Source: Nocardia vermiculata NBRC 100427 (lineage in GTDB: Bacteria > Actinomycetota > Actinomycetes > Mycobacteriales > Mycobacteriaceae). From it: DNA of 64,000 nucleotides. The notes beneath the pieces are model-generated. The model worked only from the letters and a program-made list of their open reading frames with translations, was not told the origin of the DNA and ran no database searches. The DNA lies in assembly GCF_001613265.1 (NCBI RefSeq), contig NZ_BDCA01000002.1, positions 1 through 64,000 of the forward strand, in the 5' to 3' direction. This document shows positions 35,781-45,371 of this stretch, piece after piece. Position numbers and translations under genes: made by a program. Each line of letters begins with the position of its first letter. Position 1 is the first letter of the stretch.

Positions 35781-35948
35781 ATGGCGGCCATGAAGCCCCG
35801 CACCGGGGACGGTCCCCTCGAGGCAACCAAGGAAGGGCGTGGAATCGTCATGCGGGTTCCACTCGAGGGTGGCGGGCGTTTGGTCGTCGAGCTCACGCCG
35901 GAGGAAGCGGAAGCTCTGGGTAAAGAGCTCACCGCGGTCACCAGCTAG
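35781..35948 (+). CDS. DUF3117 small protein
   Basis: A 55-residue protein almost invariant in Actinobacteria: MAAMKPRTGDGPLEATKEGR, then VMRVPLEGGGRLVVELTPEE. It corresponds to Rv1211. The ATG at 35781 follows GGAGGGAGCAGAGG. A longer frame upstream starts at 35670 but lacks conservation-like sequence. Function unknown; the extreme conservation I recall suggests a core housekeeping role. Confidence 0.9.
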   Translation: MAAMKPRTGDGPLEATKEGRGIVMRVPLEGGGRLVVELTPEEAEALGKELTAVTS

Positions 35949-36002
35949 TCGCTCGACCCAACCGAAACAACCGGTGACGAATTTGCCGGCGCGAACACCT
36001 GC

Positions 36003-36038
36003 GCGCGGATCCTGGCCTCGCGAGGGCCGGATCCGCGC
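36003..36038 (+). terminator. Terminator after the DUF3117 gene
   Basis: Stem GCGCGGATCC / GGATCCGCGC with inner GGCC / GGCC, then GGTTCTCGCTT; 54 bases after the DUF3117 stop. Confidence 0.65.
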
Positions 36039-36088
36039 GGTTCTCGCTTGTCCAGCCGAGCTACCGTCGGCCCGTACCCGTCGTTCGT

Positions 36089-36940
36089 ATGGGTGATCCG
36101 GCCACCGCACCGCTGACCGCGGTCGCCCCGGCAGTGGCATGTCCACACTGTGCCGCAGGTGTCGCGGTGCACGGCGGACGCGTGGTGTGCACGAACGGTC
36201 ACAGCTTCGATATCGCGCGACAGGGCTATGTCAGCTTGCTGTCCGGCGCGGCAACCAAGATGACCGGGGACAGCGCGCAGATGCTGGAGGCACGGTCCCG
36301 GTTCCAGCTCGCGGGTCATTTCACCCCCATCGCGGAGGCCGTGAACCGGGCGGCGACAGGTCCGGAGATACCTCCCGGCCCCACCCTCGAGGTGGGTGCC
36401 GGAACCGGCTATTACCTTGCCGCCCTCCTGTCTGCCGAGCCGGATGCTCACGGTATCGCCCTGGACGTGTCCAAGGCGGCCGCGCGTCGTGCGGCCCGGG
36501 TACATCCACGCGCCGCATCGATCCTGGCCGACGTGTGGCGTGGTCTCCCGTTCCGCGATGCCGCTCTGAGCCGTGTGTTGTCGGTTTTCGCGCCGCGCAA
36601 CCCCGACGAGGTGGCGCGGATCCTGGTCCCCGGCGGACTCTTCGTCGTGGTCACTCCCACTCGGAACCATCTACGCGAACTGATCACGCCCCTGGAGATG
36701 GTGCGGGTGCAGCCGGATAAGGACCGGCGGCTGGCCGCGGCCATGTCCGACCGGTTCACGCAGGTCGACAGCGTGCCGGTCGAGTATCGGATGACACTCG
36801 ACCACGACGCCGTCGAGCAGGTTGCCGGTATGGGCCCCTCCGCCCACCATCACAGCGACTCCCGCAGACAGGCGATCGCGACACTTCCGCAGAGCGTGAC
36901 GGTCACGGCCTCGGTGACGGTGACCACCTACCGCCGTTGA
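36089..36940 (+). CDS. RlmA-type 23S rRNA (guanine-N1) methyltransferase
   Basis: A 283-residue SAM-dependent enzyme. The N-terminal zinc finger has Cys18, Cys21, Cys34 and His38 (ACPHC... CTNGHSFD), followed by ARQGYVSLL and a Rossmann-like domain with LEVGAGTGYYLAALL. This is the layout of RlmA(I)/RlmA(II, TlrB), which methylates G745 or G748 of 23S rRNA; the II type can confer macrolide resistance. Which nucleotide is modified cannot be told by eye. Convergent with glgM, 10 bases apart. It has no counterpart at this place in the M. tuberculosis order as I remember it. Confidence 0.85.
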   Translation: MGDPATAPLTAVAPAVACPHCAAGVAVHGGRVVCTNGHSFDIARQGYVSLLSGAATKMTGDSAQMLEARSRFQLAGHFTPIAEAVNRAATGPEIPPGPTLEVGAGTGYYLAALLSAEPDAHGIALDVSKAAARRAARVHPRAASILADVWRGLPFRDAALSRVLSVFAPRNPDEVARILVPGGLFVVVTPTRNHLRELITPLEMVRVQPDKDRRLAAAMSDRFTQVDSVPVEYRMTLDHDAVEQVAGMGPSAHHHSDSRRQAIATLPQSVTVTASVTVTTYRR

Positions 36941-36950
36941 GACCGCACGA

Positions 36951-38174
36951 TCATCGGTTGCGGATGCGGCGGTAGAGCTCGGCGGTGCGTGCGGCGACCT
37001 GCGACCAGCCGAATTCCGCGGTGGCCCGTGCCCGGCCGGCCGCGCCGAACCGGGCCGCGATGGCGGGGTCGGCGGCCAGGGTATTGACGGTCGCGGCCAG
37101 ATCCTGTTCGTACGCGCGCGGCGCGCGGGGGTCGTAATGCACCAGTCGGCCGGTCTGCCCGTCGGCCACCACCTCCGGAATACCTCCCACATCCGAGGCG
37201 ACGACCGCGGTACCGCAGGCCATCGCCTCCAGATTCACGATGCCGAGTGGTTCGTACACCGAGGGGCAGATGAAGACCGTCGCGGCGGCCATGATCTGGC
37301 GAACCTGTTCGGTCGGCAGCATGGTGCGGACCCAGAACACCCCGCCGCGGGTCTCGGCGAGCTCGGCCACCGCACGCTGCACCTCGGCCTCGAGTTCCGG
37401 CGTGTCGGCGGCGCCGGCGCACACCACCAGCTGGATATCGGGGTCGATGTCGCGGGCCGCGGCCAGCAGGTGTGTGACCCCTTTCTGCCGGGTGATCCGG
37501 CCGACGAAGGCGGCGATGGGTGCATCGGGCCGGACACCGAGTTCGGTCAGCACATCGCGCTCCCCGTCGAGCGGGCCCCCGGGGAACCAGGCCGCGGTAT
37601 CGATACCGTTGTGCACGACGTGGACGCGCGCCGGGTCGACTGCCGGATAGGCCTCCAGCACATCGCGGCGCATCCCCGCACTGACCGCGATGACGGCGTC
37701 GGCGTTCTCCATCGCCGTCCGTTCCGACCACGACGACAGCCGGTAACCGCCGCCGAGTTGCTCGGCCTTCCACGGTCGGCGCGGTTCCAGCGAATGCGCG
37801 GTCAGGACGTGCGGAATGTCGTACAGGGATGCCGCCAGATGGCCGGCCAGGCCGGTGTACCAGGTGTGCGAGTGGACGAGGTCCACCGGACCGACCGCAT
37901 CGGCCATTCGTAGCTGTGCCGACATCATCTGCAGCGCGGAGTTCGCGGCATACAGCATCGGATCCGGCTGGTGTACCACCGCCTCGGCACGTTCGACGCC
38001 CATACAGTGCACCGTCACATCGCACAGCCGTCGCAACCGCCCGCACAGCTCGGTGACATGTACCCCCGCCCCGCCGTACACCTCGGGGGGATATTCACGT
38101 GTCAGCATCGCAACCCGGAGCCGGTTCGGGTCCACCGGTGGTGTCGGCTCGCGGCCGCCATCCGCGGAACTCAC
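36951..38174 (-). CDS. glgM: ADP-glucose-dependent glycosyltransferase, GlgM/GlgA type
   Basis: A 407-residue GT4 enzyme. Family members make maltose-1-phosphate from ADP-glucose and glucose-1-phosphate, or extend glycogen. [22 protein letters not shown] opens the GT domain; [29 protein letters not shown] and the sugar-nucleotide motif [21 protein letters not shown] are present. Divergent from glgC, the ADP-glucose supplier, as in M. tuberculosis Rv1212c/Rv1213. The GTG at 38174 has a -10 box 6 bases upstream; a later in-frame start near LRVAM would match the mycobacterial N-terminus. Product feeds glycogen or methylglucose lipopolysaccharide precursors. Confidence 0.93.
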   Translation of the reverse strand: MSSADGGREPTPPVDPNRLRVAMLTREYPPEVYGGAGVHVTELCGRLRRLCDVTVHCMGVERAEAVVHQPDPMLYAANSALQMMSAQLRMADAVGPVDLVHSHTWYTGLAGHLAASLYDIPHVLTAHSLEPRRPWKAEQLGGGYRLSSWSERTAMENADAVIAVSAGMRRDVLEAYPAVDPARVHVVHNGIDTAAWFPGGPLDGERDVLTELGVRPDAPIAAFVGRITRQKGVTHLLAAARDIDPDIQLVVCAGAADTPELEAEVQRAVAELAETRGGVFWVRTMLPTEQVRQIMAAATVFICPSVYEPLGIVNLEAMACGTAVVASDVGGIPEVVADGQTGRLVHYDPRAPRAYEQDLAATVNTLAADPAIAARFGAAGRARATAEFGWSQVAARTAELYRRIRNR

Positions 38175-38180
38175 CGGTCC

Positions 38181-38186
38181 AACCTA
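38181..38186 (-). promoter_or_regulatory. -10 box (TAGGTT) of glgM, leaderless type
   Basis: On the minus strand TAGGTT ends 6 bases before the GTG at 38174. It mirrors the glgC box at 38272. Confidence 0.5.
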
Positions 38187-38271
38187 ATCGCTGCCGCGCG
38201 CGTCGGCGCACCGGGTCCCGGTCACCACGCCCGTCCCCACCGGGCCTGGGACACGCGCCGACCACGACCGG

Positions 38272-38277
38272 TAGGTT
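38272..38277 (+). promoter_or_regulatory. -10 box (TAGGTT) of glgC, leaderless type
   Basis: TAGGTT ends 7 bases before the GTG at 38285. Same hexamer as the divergent glgM box. Confidence 0.5.
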
Positions 38278-38284
38278 GAAGTTC

Positions 38285-39499
38285 GTGAGGAGCCAGCCGC
38301 ACGTACTCGTGGTAGTGCTAGCCGGTGGTGAGGGTAAACGACTCTTTCCCCTCACCAAGGACCGCGCCAAGCCGGCGGTCCCGTTCGGGGGCGCCTACCG
38401 CCTGATCGATTTCGTGCTCTCCAATCTCGTCAACGCCGGATATCTGCGTATCTGTGTCCTCACCCAGTACAAGTCGCATTCGCTGGATCGCCATATCTCT
38501 CAGACCTGGCGGCTGTCGGGTTTCGGCGGGGAATACATCACCCCTGTTCCGGCGCAACAACGGCTGGGGCCGCGCTGGTATACCGGAAGCGCCGACGCGA
38601 TCATGCAATCGCTGAATCTGATCTACGACGAGGACCCCGATTACATCGTGGTGTTCGGCGCCGATCACGTCTACCGCATGGATCCGGAGCAGATGGTGGC
38701 TCATCACATCGAATCCGGTGCTGGTGTCACCGTGGCCGGGATCCGGGTGCCGCGCAGCGAGGCCGGCGGATTCGGCTGTATCGACTCCGACGAATCGGGC
38801 CGCATCACCCAATTCCTGGAGAAACCGGTCCACCCACCGGGCACCCCCGACGATCCGAATACCACTTTCGCCTCGATGGGCAATTACGTCTTCACCACCA
38901 AGGTGCTGGTCGACGCTATTCGCGCCGATGCCGACGATGTCGATTCCGATCACGATATGGGCGGCGACATCATTCCGACGCTCGTCGGACAGGGCCAGGC
39001 CGGGGTGTACGACTTCGCCCGCAACGATGTTCCCGGTTCCACCGACCGTGATCGCGGCTACTGGCGGGACGTGGGAACCATCGACGCCTTCTACGCGGCG
39101 CATATGGATCTGGTTTCGGTCCATCCGATCTTCAATCTCTACAACCGCCACTGGCCGATTCGCGGTGCCGCGGAGAATCTGGCACCGGCGAAATTCGCCC
39201 AGGGCGGTCTGGCCCAGGAATCGATAGTCGGAGCCGGCAGTATTTTGTCCGCGGCGACGGTGCGTAATTCGGTGCTGAGTTCGAATGTGCTGATCGAGGA
39301 CGGTGCGACCGTCGAGGGCAGTGTGCTGATGCCGGGGGTGCGGATCGGCCGGGGCGCGGTGGTGCGGCACGCGATCCTGGACAAGAACGTGATGGTCGGC
39401 GAGGGCGAGATCATCGGGGTCGATCTGAGTCGTGATCGCGAGCGGTTCGCGGTCAGCAACGGCGGTGTGGTCACCGTCGGCAAGGGCGTCTGGGTGTAG
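38285..39499 (+). CDS. glgC: Glucose-1-phosphate adenylyltransferase
   Basis: A 404-residue enzyme forming ADP-glucose from ATP and glucose-1-phosphate, the committed step of glycogen and maltose-1-phosphate synthesis. The nucleotidyltransferase motif [34 protein letters not shown], the catalytic [10 protein letters not shown] and FLEKP are visible, followed by a left-handed beta-helix tail. The GTG at 38285 starts six residues before the motif and has a -10 box 7 bases upstream; the longer frame upstream lies in the glgM promoter. Converges on a small membrane-protein gene. Confidence 0.96.
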   Translation: MRSQPHVLVVVLAGGEGKRLFPLTKDRAKPAVPFGGAYRLIDFVLSNLVNAGYLRICVLTQYKSHSLDRHISQTWRLSGFGGEYITPVPAQQRLGPRWYTGSADAIMQSLNLIYDEDPDYIVVFGADHVYRMDPEQMVAHHIESGAGVTVAGIRVPRSEAGGFGCIDSDESGRITQFLEKPVHPPGTPDDPNTTFASMGNYVFTTKVLVDAIRADADDVDSDHDMGGDIIPTLVGQGQAGVYDFARNDVPGSTDRDRGYWRDVGTIDAFYAAHMDLVSVHPIFNLYNRHWPIRGAAENLAPAKFAQGGLAQESIVGAGSILSAATVRNSVLSSNVLIEDGATVEGSVLMPGVRIGRGAVVRHAILDKNVMVGEGEIIGVDLSRDRERFAVSNGGVVTVGKGVWV

Positions 39500-39500
39500 G

Positions 39501-39533
39501 TGCCCGGGCGGGACGGCCGTCAGCGTCCGGGCA
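39501..39533. terminator. Possible terminator between glgC and the small membrane-protein gene
   Basis: TGCCCGGgCG pairs with CGtCCGGGCA (one mismatch) with an alternative inner stem GACGGCCGTC. It overlaps the last codons of the convergent gene. Confidence 0.4.
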
Positions 39534-39768
39534 TCGGATACTGCGCGGGGGGCGGCGCAACGGTCACACCGGGGCTCCCGGTGTCGTAGCAGAAGGGCTC
39601 GCAGGTACCCCGCGGAACCTCACGCTGCTGCGACGAGTCGTCGAACCGGTCGCTGCCGACCAACAACATGACGAGCAGCGCCACACACACCGCCGCACCC
39701 AGCCCGAGCAGGCCCAGAATCAGCCAGCTGCGGGGGGCTACCTCGATCAGGACTCCGCGCGAATACAT
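39520..39768 (-). CDS. Small membrane protein of unknown function
   Basis: An 82-residue protein: a short start, one TM helix (about 14-37), then an extracytoplasmic-looking tail with two cysteines four residues apart (TCEPFCYDTG) and a Pro-rich end. GGGGGAGG stands right before the ATG at 39768, which supports real translation. No family recognised. It is downstream of nothing on its strand within 148 bases of the ABC permease, so it could be the last gene of that transcript. Confidence 0.65.
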   Translation of the reverse strand: MYSRGVLIEVAPRSWLILGLLGLGAAVCVALLVMLLVGSDRFDDSSQQREVPRGTCEPFCYDTGSPGVTVAPPPAQYPMPGR

Positions 39769-39916
39769 ACCCGGCCTCCCCCGTCCACCGCATCTCCCGA
39801 TACCACTGTGCCTCCCCCGGCCGCCGAATCACCCACCGTGACAATAATATCCGGTCGGAAGGCTGCGCGGCAGCCGGACGGCGGCCCGGGTTTCGGTCGA
39901 TCATTGGACCACCAGG

Positions 39917-41575
39917 TCAGCGCAGATCACGGCGCCGCCAGCCGAGCGCACCGATACCGATCAGCGCCACCGCGACCAGGATCAGCACGATCACCGGTGT
40001 CACTCGGAACTCACCGCCCGGCAGTCTCGGCAGATGTCCGTACGGGTTCAGATCCAGAACCCATTGCGGCACACCCGATACGGCACCCAGCAGGTACACC
40101 GCGACCGCAGCGGTCAGGACCCCCCATGCCACCGGGGTCCAGCGCGGCACGAGGCCGAACAGCAGCACGGTCACCGCGGTGAACACCCAGACCGCGGGAA
40201 GCTGGATCATCGCCACCCCCAGTGTCTGCCCGAGCATGCCGCCGACATCACCGGCCGCGATCCCGTAGGCCAGCCCGCCGAGCAGCCCCGACACGAACAG
40301 CGCAATCGCGGGACCGCCGAGAGCGAACACCAGATGTGTTGCCAGCCAGCGCCATCGGCCGACCGCGCCGGTGAGGATCGTCTCGGCACCGTGACTGTTC
40401 TCTTCGGAGTACAGGCGCAGCGCCGCCGAAATCGAGTAGGCCGCCGCAGCCAACCCGACCATCGAATAGGCGATGTTCACGAATGCCTGCTCCACGCCGG
40501 CCGAACCGCCCAGGCGTGCCACGATGTCGCGCACCGCGGTGCCGGCTCCGATCGTGTCCCCGATACCGTGTACGACGCTGCCGATGATCACTCCGTATAT
40601 CGCGAGCCCTGCCGTCCAGGCCAGGAAGGTGCCGCGCTGCAACCGCCACGCCAGCCCGCCGGGTCCGCTCAGCAACACCGAAGCCCGTGCCGGACCCGGA
40701 CGTTCGGCGATCAGTCCGGCACCGGTATCGCGGCGACGCAGCAGGGTGAAGGCGATCCCGGTCAACACCACCACGGCCGCCAGGTGCAACAGCAGCACCC
40801 ACCATCGGTCCCCGGCGAACGGGCGGACCTGCAGCGACCACCCCTGCGGTGAGAGCCAGGTCAGCAGGTCGGCCGGTCCGTCCGCGGCACGCGCATCGCC
40901 CACCGCGCGCAGCGTGAATGTCACCGCGAGCACCGCCAGCGCGATGCCACGCGCCACCCGCGCACTGGTGCTGAGCTGGGCGGTCACCGCGGCCACAGCG
41001 GCGAACACCATTCCGGCCCCGGCCAGCGCGGCCCCGAAGGCGAGAGCCCCGGAGGCGGGAACGCCCGCGGCGGTGATACTCAGCGCGGCGATCACTCCGG
41101 CAACCACGCAGGCGCCGCAGGTCATCACCAGCGCCGCAGTCAAGCCCGCGAAACGGCCCACCCTGGTCGAGGCCAGCAGTTCCCCCCGCCCGGTCTCCTC
41201 TTCGGCCCGGGTGTGGCGGACAACCGTCAGAATGGTTGCGATGCCGATCAGTGTGTAGAACATCCCGGCCTTCCACACTCCGGTGGCGCCGAGCGTGGCG
41301 TTGTAGATCGGGCCGTACATCGCCAGCTGAGCGGGGCTGGCGAGGATGCTGTCCGCGAAGGTGCGCAGCTCGTCGGGTGTCGAGTACAACTTGTCCACGC
41401 TGGAGACGTAGACGCTGCCCAGTGGTAGCGACAGCAGCAGTACCCACAGTGGGGCCACGATGCGGTCGCGGCGCAGGTACAGCCGCAGAAGCTGTGCGGT
41501 GCCGGTGAATTCCGAATGCCGGTCGGCGGACTCGGCGAAGACGCGTGGCGCGCCGGGAACCGTCGCGGTGGTCAT
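39917..41575 (-). CDS. ABC transporter permease, tetronasin-exporter type
   Basis: A 552-residue membrane protein with about 12 hydrophobic helices and no ATPase motif. It starts in a cytosolic segment ending [20 protein letters not shown], typical of the large single-chain permeases of antibiotic exporters (Rv1217c type). The ATG at 41575 overlaps the stop of the ATPase gene (ATGA). Operon: TetR, ATPase, permease. In mycobacteria the orthologous pump exports several drugs; here the substrate is inferred only. Confidence 0.88.
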   Translation of the reverse strand: MTTATVPGAPRVFAESADRHSEFTGTAQLLRLYLRRDRIVAPLWVLLLSLPLGSVYVSSVDKLYSTPDELRTFADSILASPAQLAMYGPIYNATLGATGVWKAGMFYTLIGIATILTVVRHTRAEEETGRGELLASTRVGRFAGLTAALVMTCGACVVAGVIAALSITAAGVPASGALAFGAALAGAGMVFAAVAAVTAQLSTSARVARGIALAVLAVTFTLRAVGDARAADGPADLLTWLSPQGWSLQVRPFAGDRWWVLLLHLAAVVVLTGIAFTLLRRRDTGAGLIAERPGPARASVLLSGPGGLAWRLQRGTFLAWTAGLAIYGVIIGSVVHGIGDTIGAGTAVRDIVARLGGSAGVEQAFVNIAYSMVGLAAAAYSISAALRLYSEENSHGAETILTGAVGRWRWLATHLVFALGGPAIALFVSGLLGGLAYGIAAGDVGGMLGQTLGVAMIQLPAVWVFTAVTVLLFGLVPRWTPVAWGVLTAAVAVYLLGAVSGVPQWVLDLNPYGHLPRLPGGEFRVTPVIVLILVAVALIGIGALGWRRRDLR

Positions 41576-42516
41576 TTCGTGACCTCGGTCAGTTCGGACG
41601 CCCGACGCCCCGCGTCTACGGCGCTACGGTCGCCGTTCGTCGAATAGTGGCGCAGGAACAGTTCTTCCAGCGTCGGCGGGGCACTGACCAGGCTGCGCAC
41701 CCCGACATCGCCGAGTAGGCGGATCAGTTCGCCGAGATGCTCACTGTCGACCTGACACCGCAACGTCCGGTCCTCGAGGGCGATGTCCTCCACTCCCTCG
41801 ATCGCGCCGAGATCCCCCGGATCGCCGATCAATTCGGCCGTGATCGAGGTCCGGCTCAGGTACCGCAGTTCGGCCAGGGTTCCGCTCTCCACGGTCTTAC
41901 CCGCACGGATGATGGTGACCCGCGTACACAGCGCCTCCACCTCGGACAGGATGTGACTCGACAGCAATACCGTCACACCACGTTCGGCCGCCTCACGGGC
42001 GCAGTCTCGAAAAACCTGCTCCATCAACGGGTCCAGTCCCGAGGTCGGCTCGTCCAGCAGCAGCAAGCGCGCCTGGGAGGAAAAGGCCGAGACCAGCGCG
42101 ACCTTCTGCCGGTTCCCCTTGGAATAGGTCCGCGTCTTCTTGCTCGGATCGAGTTCGAACCGCTCGATCAGCTCGGCCCGCCGGGTCGTGTCGATCCCGC
42201 CGCGCATCCGAGCCAGCAGATCGATGGTCTCACCGCCGGACAGCGACGGCCAGAGGGTGACATCACCCGGCACATAGGCGATATCGCGATGTAACGCGAC
42301 CGCGTCCTGCCAGGGGTCGCGGCCGAGCACCCGTGCCTGTCCCGACGTGCGGGACAGAATGCCGAGGAGAATGCGGATAGTGGTCGACTTGCCGGCGCCG
42401 TTCGGGCCCAGAAAGCCGTGTACTTCCCCCTCGGCGACGGTCAGATCCAGACCGTCCAGGGCACACACCGACCCGAAATTCTTGCCCAACTTCTGGACAT
42501 CGATTGCCGATGACAT
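41572..42516 (-). CDS. ABC transporter ATP-binding protein, tetronasin-exporter type
   Basis: A 314-residue ATPase. Walker [12 protein letters not shown]-loop region, signature [15 protein letters not shown], Walker [14 protein letters not shown] and the H-loop SSHILSEVE are all intact. The ATG at 42516 has AAGGAG 8 bases before it and lies 25 bases after the TetR stop. Homologous to Rv1218c; pairs with the permease behind it to expel drugs or endogenous metabolites. Confidence 0.94.
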   Translation of the reverse strand: MSSAIDVQKLGKNFGSVCALDGLDLTVAEGEVHGFLGPNGAGKSTTIRILLGILSRTSGQARVLGRDPWQDAVALHRDIAYVPGDVTLWPSLSGGETIDLLARMRGGIDTTRRAELIERFELDPSKKTRTYSKGNRQKVALVSAFSSQARLLLLDEPTSGLDPLMEQVFRDCAREAAERGVTVLLSSHILSEVEALCTRVTIIRAGKTVESGTLAELRYLSRTSITAELIGDPGDLGAIEGVEDIALEDRTLRCQVDSEHLGELIRLLGDVGVRSLVSAPPTLEELFLRHYSTNGDRSAVDAGRRASELTEVTK

Positions 42517-42541
42517 CGAATCTCCTTGCGAGACGAAGGTT

Positions 42542-43186
42542 TTATTGTTCGGCGAGTAGTGAGTCCAGCACCGCCGAGTCGGCGAACAGACCGTGTGTAC
42601 CGACCTCCACGGCCGGCAGCATCATTTGATCGGCGTACTCGCGCAGTGCTTTTCGATAGTCCACAGCTCCGTCGTGGCCGGCGGCGTAGAGCTGCAGGAA
42701 AAGAAGTAAGCCACCACCGTTCTGGATCGCGAGATAGTTCGCGGTGGCGCCGATATCGGTGGGCCGCCGTAGCGCGCCGGACGCAATTCCCACCTCGAGA
42801 TGCTGCCGCGCGTCCGCGCGCATCTGTTCGAACATCGCCACCATGAGCGCACCCCCGGCTTGGAAACTGCGCATCAGATAGGCGATGTAGGGCGCATACT
42901 CCTCGATCTCGGCGAGCGCAGCGAGCGTCGCGCTCGGTGTCGGGTGTTCGAGGTATTCGGTCTTCGCGGCGCGGATTATCGACCGAACGTGAGCATCACA
43001 GGCGTCACGCAACCCGTCCTTCGAGCCGAAGTGGTGATTGACCAGTCCGGGCGAGACACCGGCGGCCTTCGCGATCGCCCGCACACCCACCCCGAAGCCT
43101 TCGCTGCCGAAGACGACGATCGCGGCCTCCCGGATCCGGGCCGGGGTGCTGAGATCCGAGGTGGACGCTTCCGCTGGACTAAACAC
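42542..43186 (-). CDS. TetR family repressor of the ABC exporter (Rv1219c/RaaS-like)
   Basis: A 214-residue regulator. The HTH is [20 protein letters not shown] after [15 protein letters not shown]. The C-terminal domain resembles Rv1219c, which in mycobacteria represses the adjacent efflux genes. The start used is GTG at 43186, which lies within the first of two direct repeats (43178-43215), so the repressor probably binds across its own start. First gene of the TetR-ATPase-permease operon. Confidence 0.88.
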   Translation of the reverse strand: MFSPAEASTSDLSTPARIREAAIVVFGSEGFGVGVRAIAKAAGVSPGLVNHHFGSKDGLRDACDAHVRSIIRAAKTEYLEHPTPSATLAALAEIEEYAPYIAYLMRSFQAGGALMVAMFEQMRADARQHLEVGIASGALRRPTDIGATANYLAIQNGGGLLLFLQLYAAGHDGAVDYRKALREYADQMMLPAVEVGTHGLFADSAVLDSLLAEQ

Positions 43187-43215
43187 ACGTTCAATGTACT
43201 AAACATCTGTTCAAT
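43178..43215. promoter_or_regulatory. Tandem operator over the tetR (Rv1219c-like) start
   Basis: ACTAAACAnnnGTTCAAT occurs twice with a 20-bp period (from 43178 and from 43198). The first copy overlaps the start codon. Likely autoregulatory TetR sites. Confidence 0.55.
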
Positions 43216-43304
43216 CCGCACCCCGCACGGAGAAAGATGTCACATTCGACGTAGAACTACCTCGCGCCGCACGAACACTTCCCACTCCGCGCGCGGCGCG
43301 TTCC

Positions 43305-43952
43305 TCACCCCCGCGAGGCGCAGAGCAACCCGTCACCGACCGGTATCAGCACACTCGTCAGATCCGGATCCTCGGCCACCCAGCGGGTCGCCGCACGCAC
43401 TGCCTGGGTCGTAGCGTCCCGCTGCTCCGGATCGGGGACGCGCCCGCCCAGCAGCGCGTTGTACATCAACACCGCCCCACCTTCGCGCAACAGCCGCACT
43501 CCCTGCTCCACATACTGCGGATGCTCGACCGGCGAGGCATCGATGAAGACCAGGTCGTAGGCGCCGTCGGCGAGCCGGGGCAACACGTCGAGGGCACTGC
43601 CGTTGATCAGCCGGGTACGCGCCGGCGCGATGTCGGCCGCCCGGAAGGCATCCTTCGCCGCGCGCTGATGTTCGGGTTCGAAGTCGATGGTGGTCAGCGT
43701 GCCGTCCTCGCGCATCCCGTCGAGCAACCACAACCCGCTGATCCCCGCGCCGGTGCCGACCTCGACCACCGCTCGCGCGCCCAGGAGCTGGGCATACATA
43801 CTGAGCAACGCGCCGACCGACGGCGGCACGGGGGCGACGCCCAGCTCGGTGGCCCGCTCGCGCGCGGCGTTGAGGATCTCGTCTTCGACCACGGACTCTT
43901 CCACGTAGGCGAGGTTGCGCTGCAGGGCTGATGCCGCTGGGATGTGGCTCAC
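43305..43952 (-). CDS. SAM-dependent O-methyltransferase (Rv1220c-like)
   Basis: A 215-residue class I methyltransferase of the catechol/caffeoyl-CoA type. [19 protein letters not shown] binds [17 protein letters not shown] follows, and [18 protein letters not shown] contains the metal-site Asp. The GTG at 43952 begins [17 protein letters not shown] and has a -10 box 7 bases upstream; a 66-codon longer frame runs through the sigE promoter and is rejected. Divergent from sigE as in mycobacteria. The acceptor substrate is unknown. Confidence 0.9.
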   Translation of the reverse strand: MSHIPAASALQRNLAYVEESVVEDEILNAARERATELGVAPVPPSVGALLSMYAQLLGARAVVEVGTGAGISGLWLLDGMREDGTLTTIDFEPEHQRAAKDAFRAADIAPARTRLINGSALDVLPRLADGAYDLVFIDASPVEHPQYVEQGVRLLREGGAVLMYNALLGGRVPDPEQRDATTQAVRAATRWVAEDPDLTSVLIPVGDGLLCASRG

Positions 43953-43959
43953 GAGTACG

Positions 43960-43965
43960 AGGCTA
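43960..43965 (-). promoter_or_regulatory. -10 box (TAGCCT) of the O-methyltransferase gene, leaderless type
   Basis: Minus-strand TAGCCT ends 7 bases before the GTG at 43952. Confidence 0.45.
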
Positions 43966-44102
43966 ACGGCGTCGCGGCCCGGGAGCGCTACGGCAGTCCC
44001 TGTTTTTCTCAGGTGTCCCTCAGCATCCCCATACCACCGACACATCGGGAACCGCCAGAGTAAGTACCGAGCAAGGGCCGACCGATCGCAGGACGGCGCC
44101 CG

Positions 44103-44128
44103 GGAACACCGTGACCTGGTCGCGGGTT
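44103..44128 (+). promoter_or_regulatory. Possible ECF-type promoter of sigE
   Basis: GGAAC (44103-44107), 18 bases, GTT (44126-44128): close to the GGAAC-N16-20-GTT pattern of mycobacterial SigE/SigH promoters. It would let SigE drive its own gene. Short motif, so chance occurrence is possible. Confidence 0.35.
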
Positions 44129-44158
44129 GTACCCGGTAGGCAACGATCAACAGTCGTT

Positions 44159-44950
44159 GTGCGTCTTCCGCGGTCCCGAGTAGGAGGTCACCCCATCCAC
44201 AAGGTCGATGCGGCGCGTGAGTACGCCACCCTGCCCGAGTCGAGGCTACCTACCGGTGTCTCGGCAGACTACGAGTTGCCCGGCGTGGCGACCGGGCCCG
44301 ACACCGACGACGCCCACGGCGCACTGCTGGTCGTCAGCGATACCGCGGAAGAAATCGAACCCGACGACGACGCCCTGAGTGGAACCGCGGCGTTCGATGC
44401 CACCGGCGACCGCACCATGATGCCGTCGTGGGACGAGCTGGTGCGCGAACACGCCGACCGGGTCTACCGGCTGGCCTATCGCCTCACCGGCGATCCGCAG
44501 GACGCCGAGGACCTGACCCAGGACACGTTCATCCGCGTTTTCCGTTCCCTGCAGAACTACCAGCCCGGCACCTTCGAGGGCTGGCTACACCGGATCACCA
44601 CGAATTTGTTCCTGGATATGGTGCGCCGACGAAATCGCATCCGTATGGAGGCGCTTCCGGAGGACTACGAGCGAGTTCCCTCCGACGGTCCGGGGCCCGA
44701 GCAGCTTTATCACGACGCCCGGCTGGATCCCGACCTGCAGCGCGCACTCGACGCCCTGGCACCGGAATTCCGTGCCGCCGTCGTGCTCTGCGATATCGAG
44801 GGTCTGTCATACGAGGAAATCGGCGCTACCCTCGGAGTGAAACTGGGCACCGTGCGCAGCCGTATCCATCGCGGCCGTCAGGCATTGCGGGAGTACCTTG
44901 CGCATAATGGTTCTCAGCAGCGGCTCGCCGCTGAGGAGAAGGTCGGGTAA
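44159..44950 (+). CDS. sigE: ECF RNA polymerase sigma factor SigE
   Basis: About 263 residues. Region 2 ([30 protein letters not shown] and [18 protein letters not shown], about 100-165) and region 4 (about 200-250, with [26 protein letters not shown]) closely match mycobacterial SigE, including TAAFDATGD and [18 protein letters not shown]. Followed by rseA, htrA and tatB. Start uncertain: GTG at 44111, GTG at 44159 and GTG at 44258 are in frame, while the only good ribosome site (AGGAGG, 44182-44187) precedes an in-frame ATC at 44195. Role: envelope and oxidative stress response, held inactive by RseA. Confidence 0.93.
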   Translation: MRLPRSRVGGHPIHKVDAAREYATLPESRLPTGVSADYELPGVATGPDTDDAHGALLVVSDTAEEIEPDDDALSGTAAFDATGDRTMMPSWDELVREHADRVYRLAYRLTGDPQDAEDLTQDTFIRVFRSLQNYQPGTFEGWLHRITTNLFLDMVRRRNRIRMEALPEDYERVPSDGPGPEQLYHDARLDPDLQRALDALAPEFRAAVVLCDIEGLSYEEIGATLGVKLGTVRSRIHRGRQALREYLAHNGSQQRLAAEEKVG

Positions 44951-45016
44951 CAGCGGACACTGCGCCGCGACATGTTCCCGGCGAAGCTGTAGTCCGTCGG
45001 AAGGGTGTGCATCCGT

Positions 45017-45361
45017 ATGACTGGCGAGGGTCGTTTCGCCCCCACCGAGCACCTGGCCAGTGAGGCCGTCGTCGCCTATGTGGACGGCGAGCTGAGAATG
45101 AACGCCTATCTGCGCGCTGCCGAACATCTGTCCCGCTGCCCGGAATGCGCGGCAGAAGTCGAGGCACAACAGCAGACCCGGGTGGCGCTGCGGCGCGCGG
45201 CGCAAATGCAGATTTCCGCCCCGATCGATCTCCACGACTCCCTGAGTCGAATTCCGCTGGCCAATCCGACCGGAAGTAGTCCCGAAAATATGTCTCGTGG
45301 CACGAGTTATCGAGAAATCGGTTTCGAGAGCAGGCGTTGGACCGGCTGGTGGCGCAAGTAG
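45017..45361 (+). CDS. rseA: Anti-sigma-E factor with zinc-binding ZAS domain
   Basis: A 114-residue cytosolic anti-sigma factor. The ZAS motif H-x3-C-x2-C is His37, Cys41, Cys44 (HLSRCPECAAEV); zinc or disulfide state would control SigE binding. No TM helix is visible, as in Rv1222. The C-terminal 60 residues are Ser/Arg/Trp-rich and probably flexible. The ATG at 45017 is preferred over a GTG at 45005, which would sit directly on GGAAGG. It lies 66 bases after sigE and 10 before htrA. Confidence 0.9.
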   Translation: MTGEGRFAPTEHLASEAVVAYVDGELRMNAYLRAAEHLSRCPECAAEVEAQQQTRVALRRAAQMQISAPIDLHDSLSRIPLANPTGSSPENMSRGTSYREIGFESRRWTGWWRK

Positions 45362-45371
45362 AGTTCACGAC

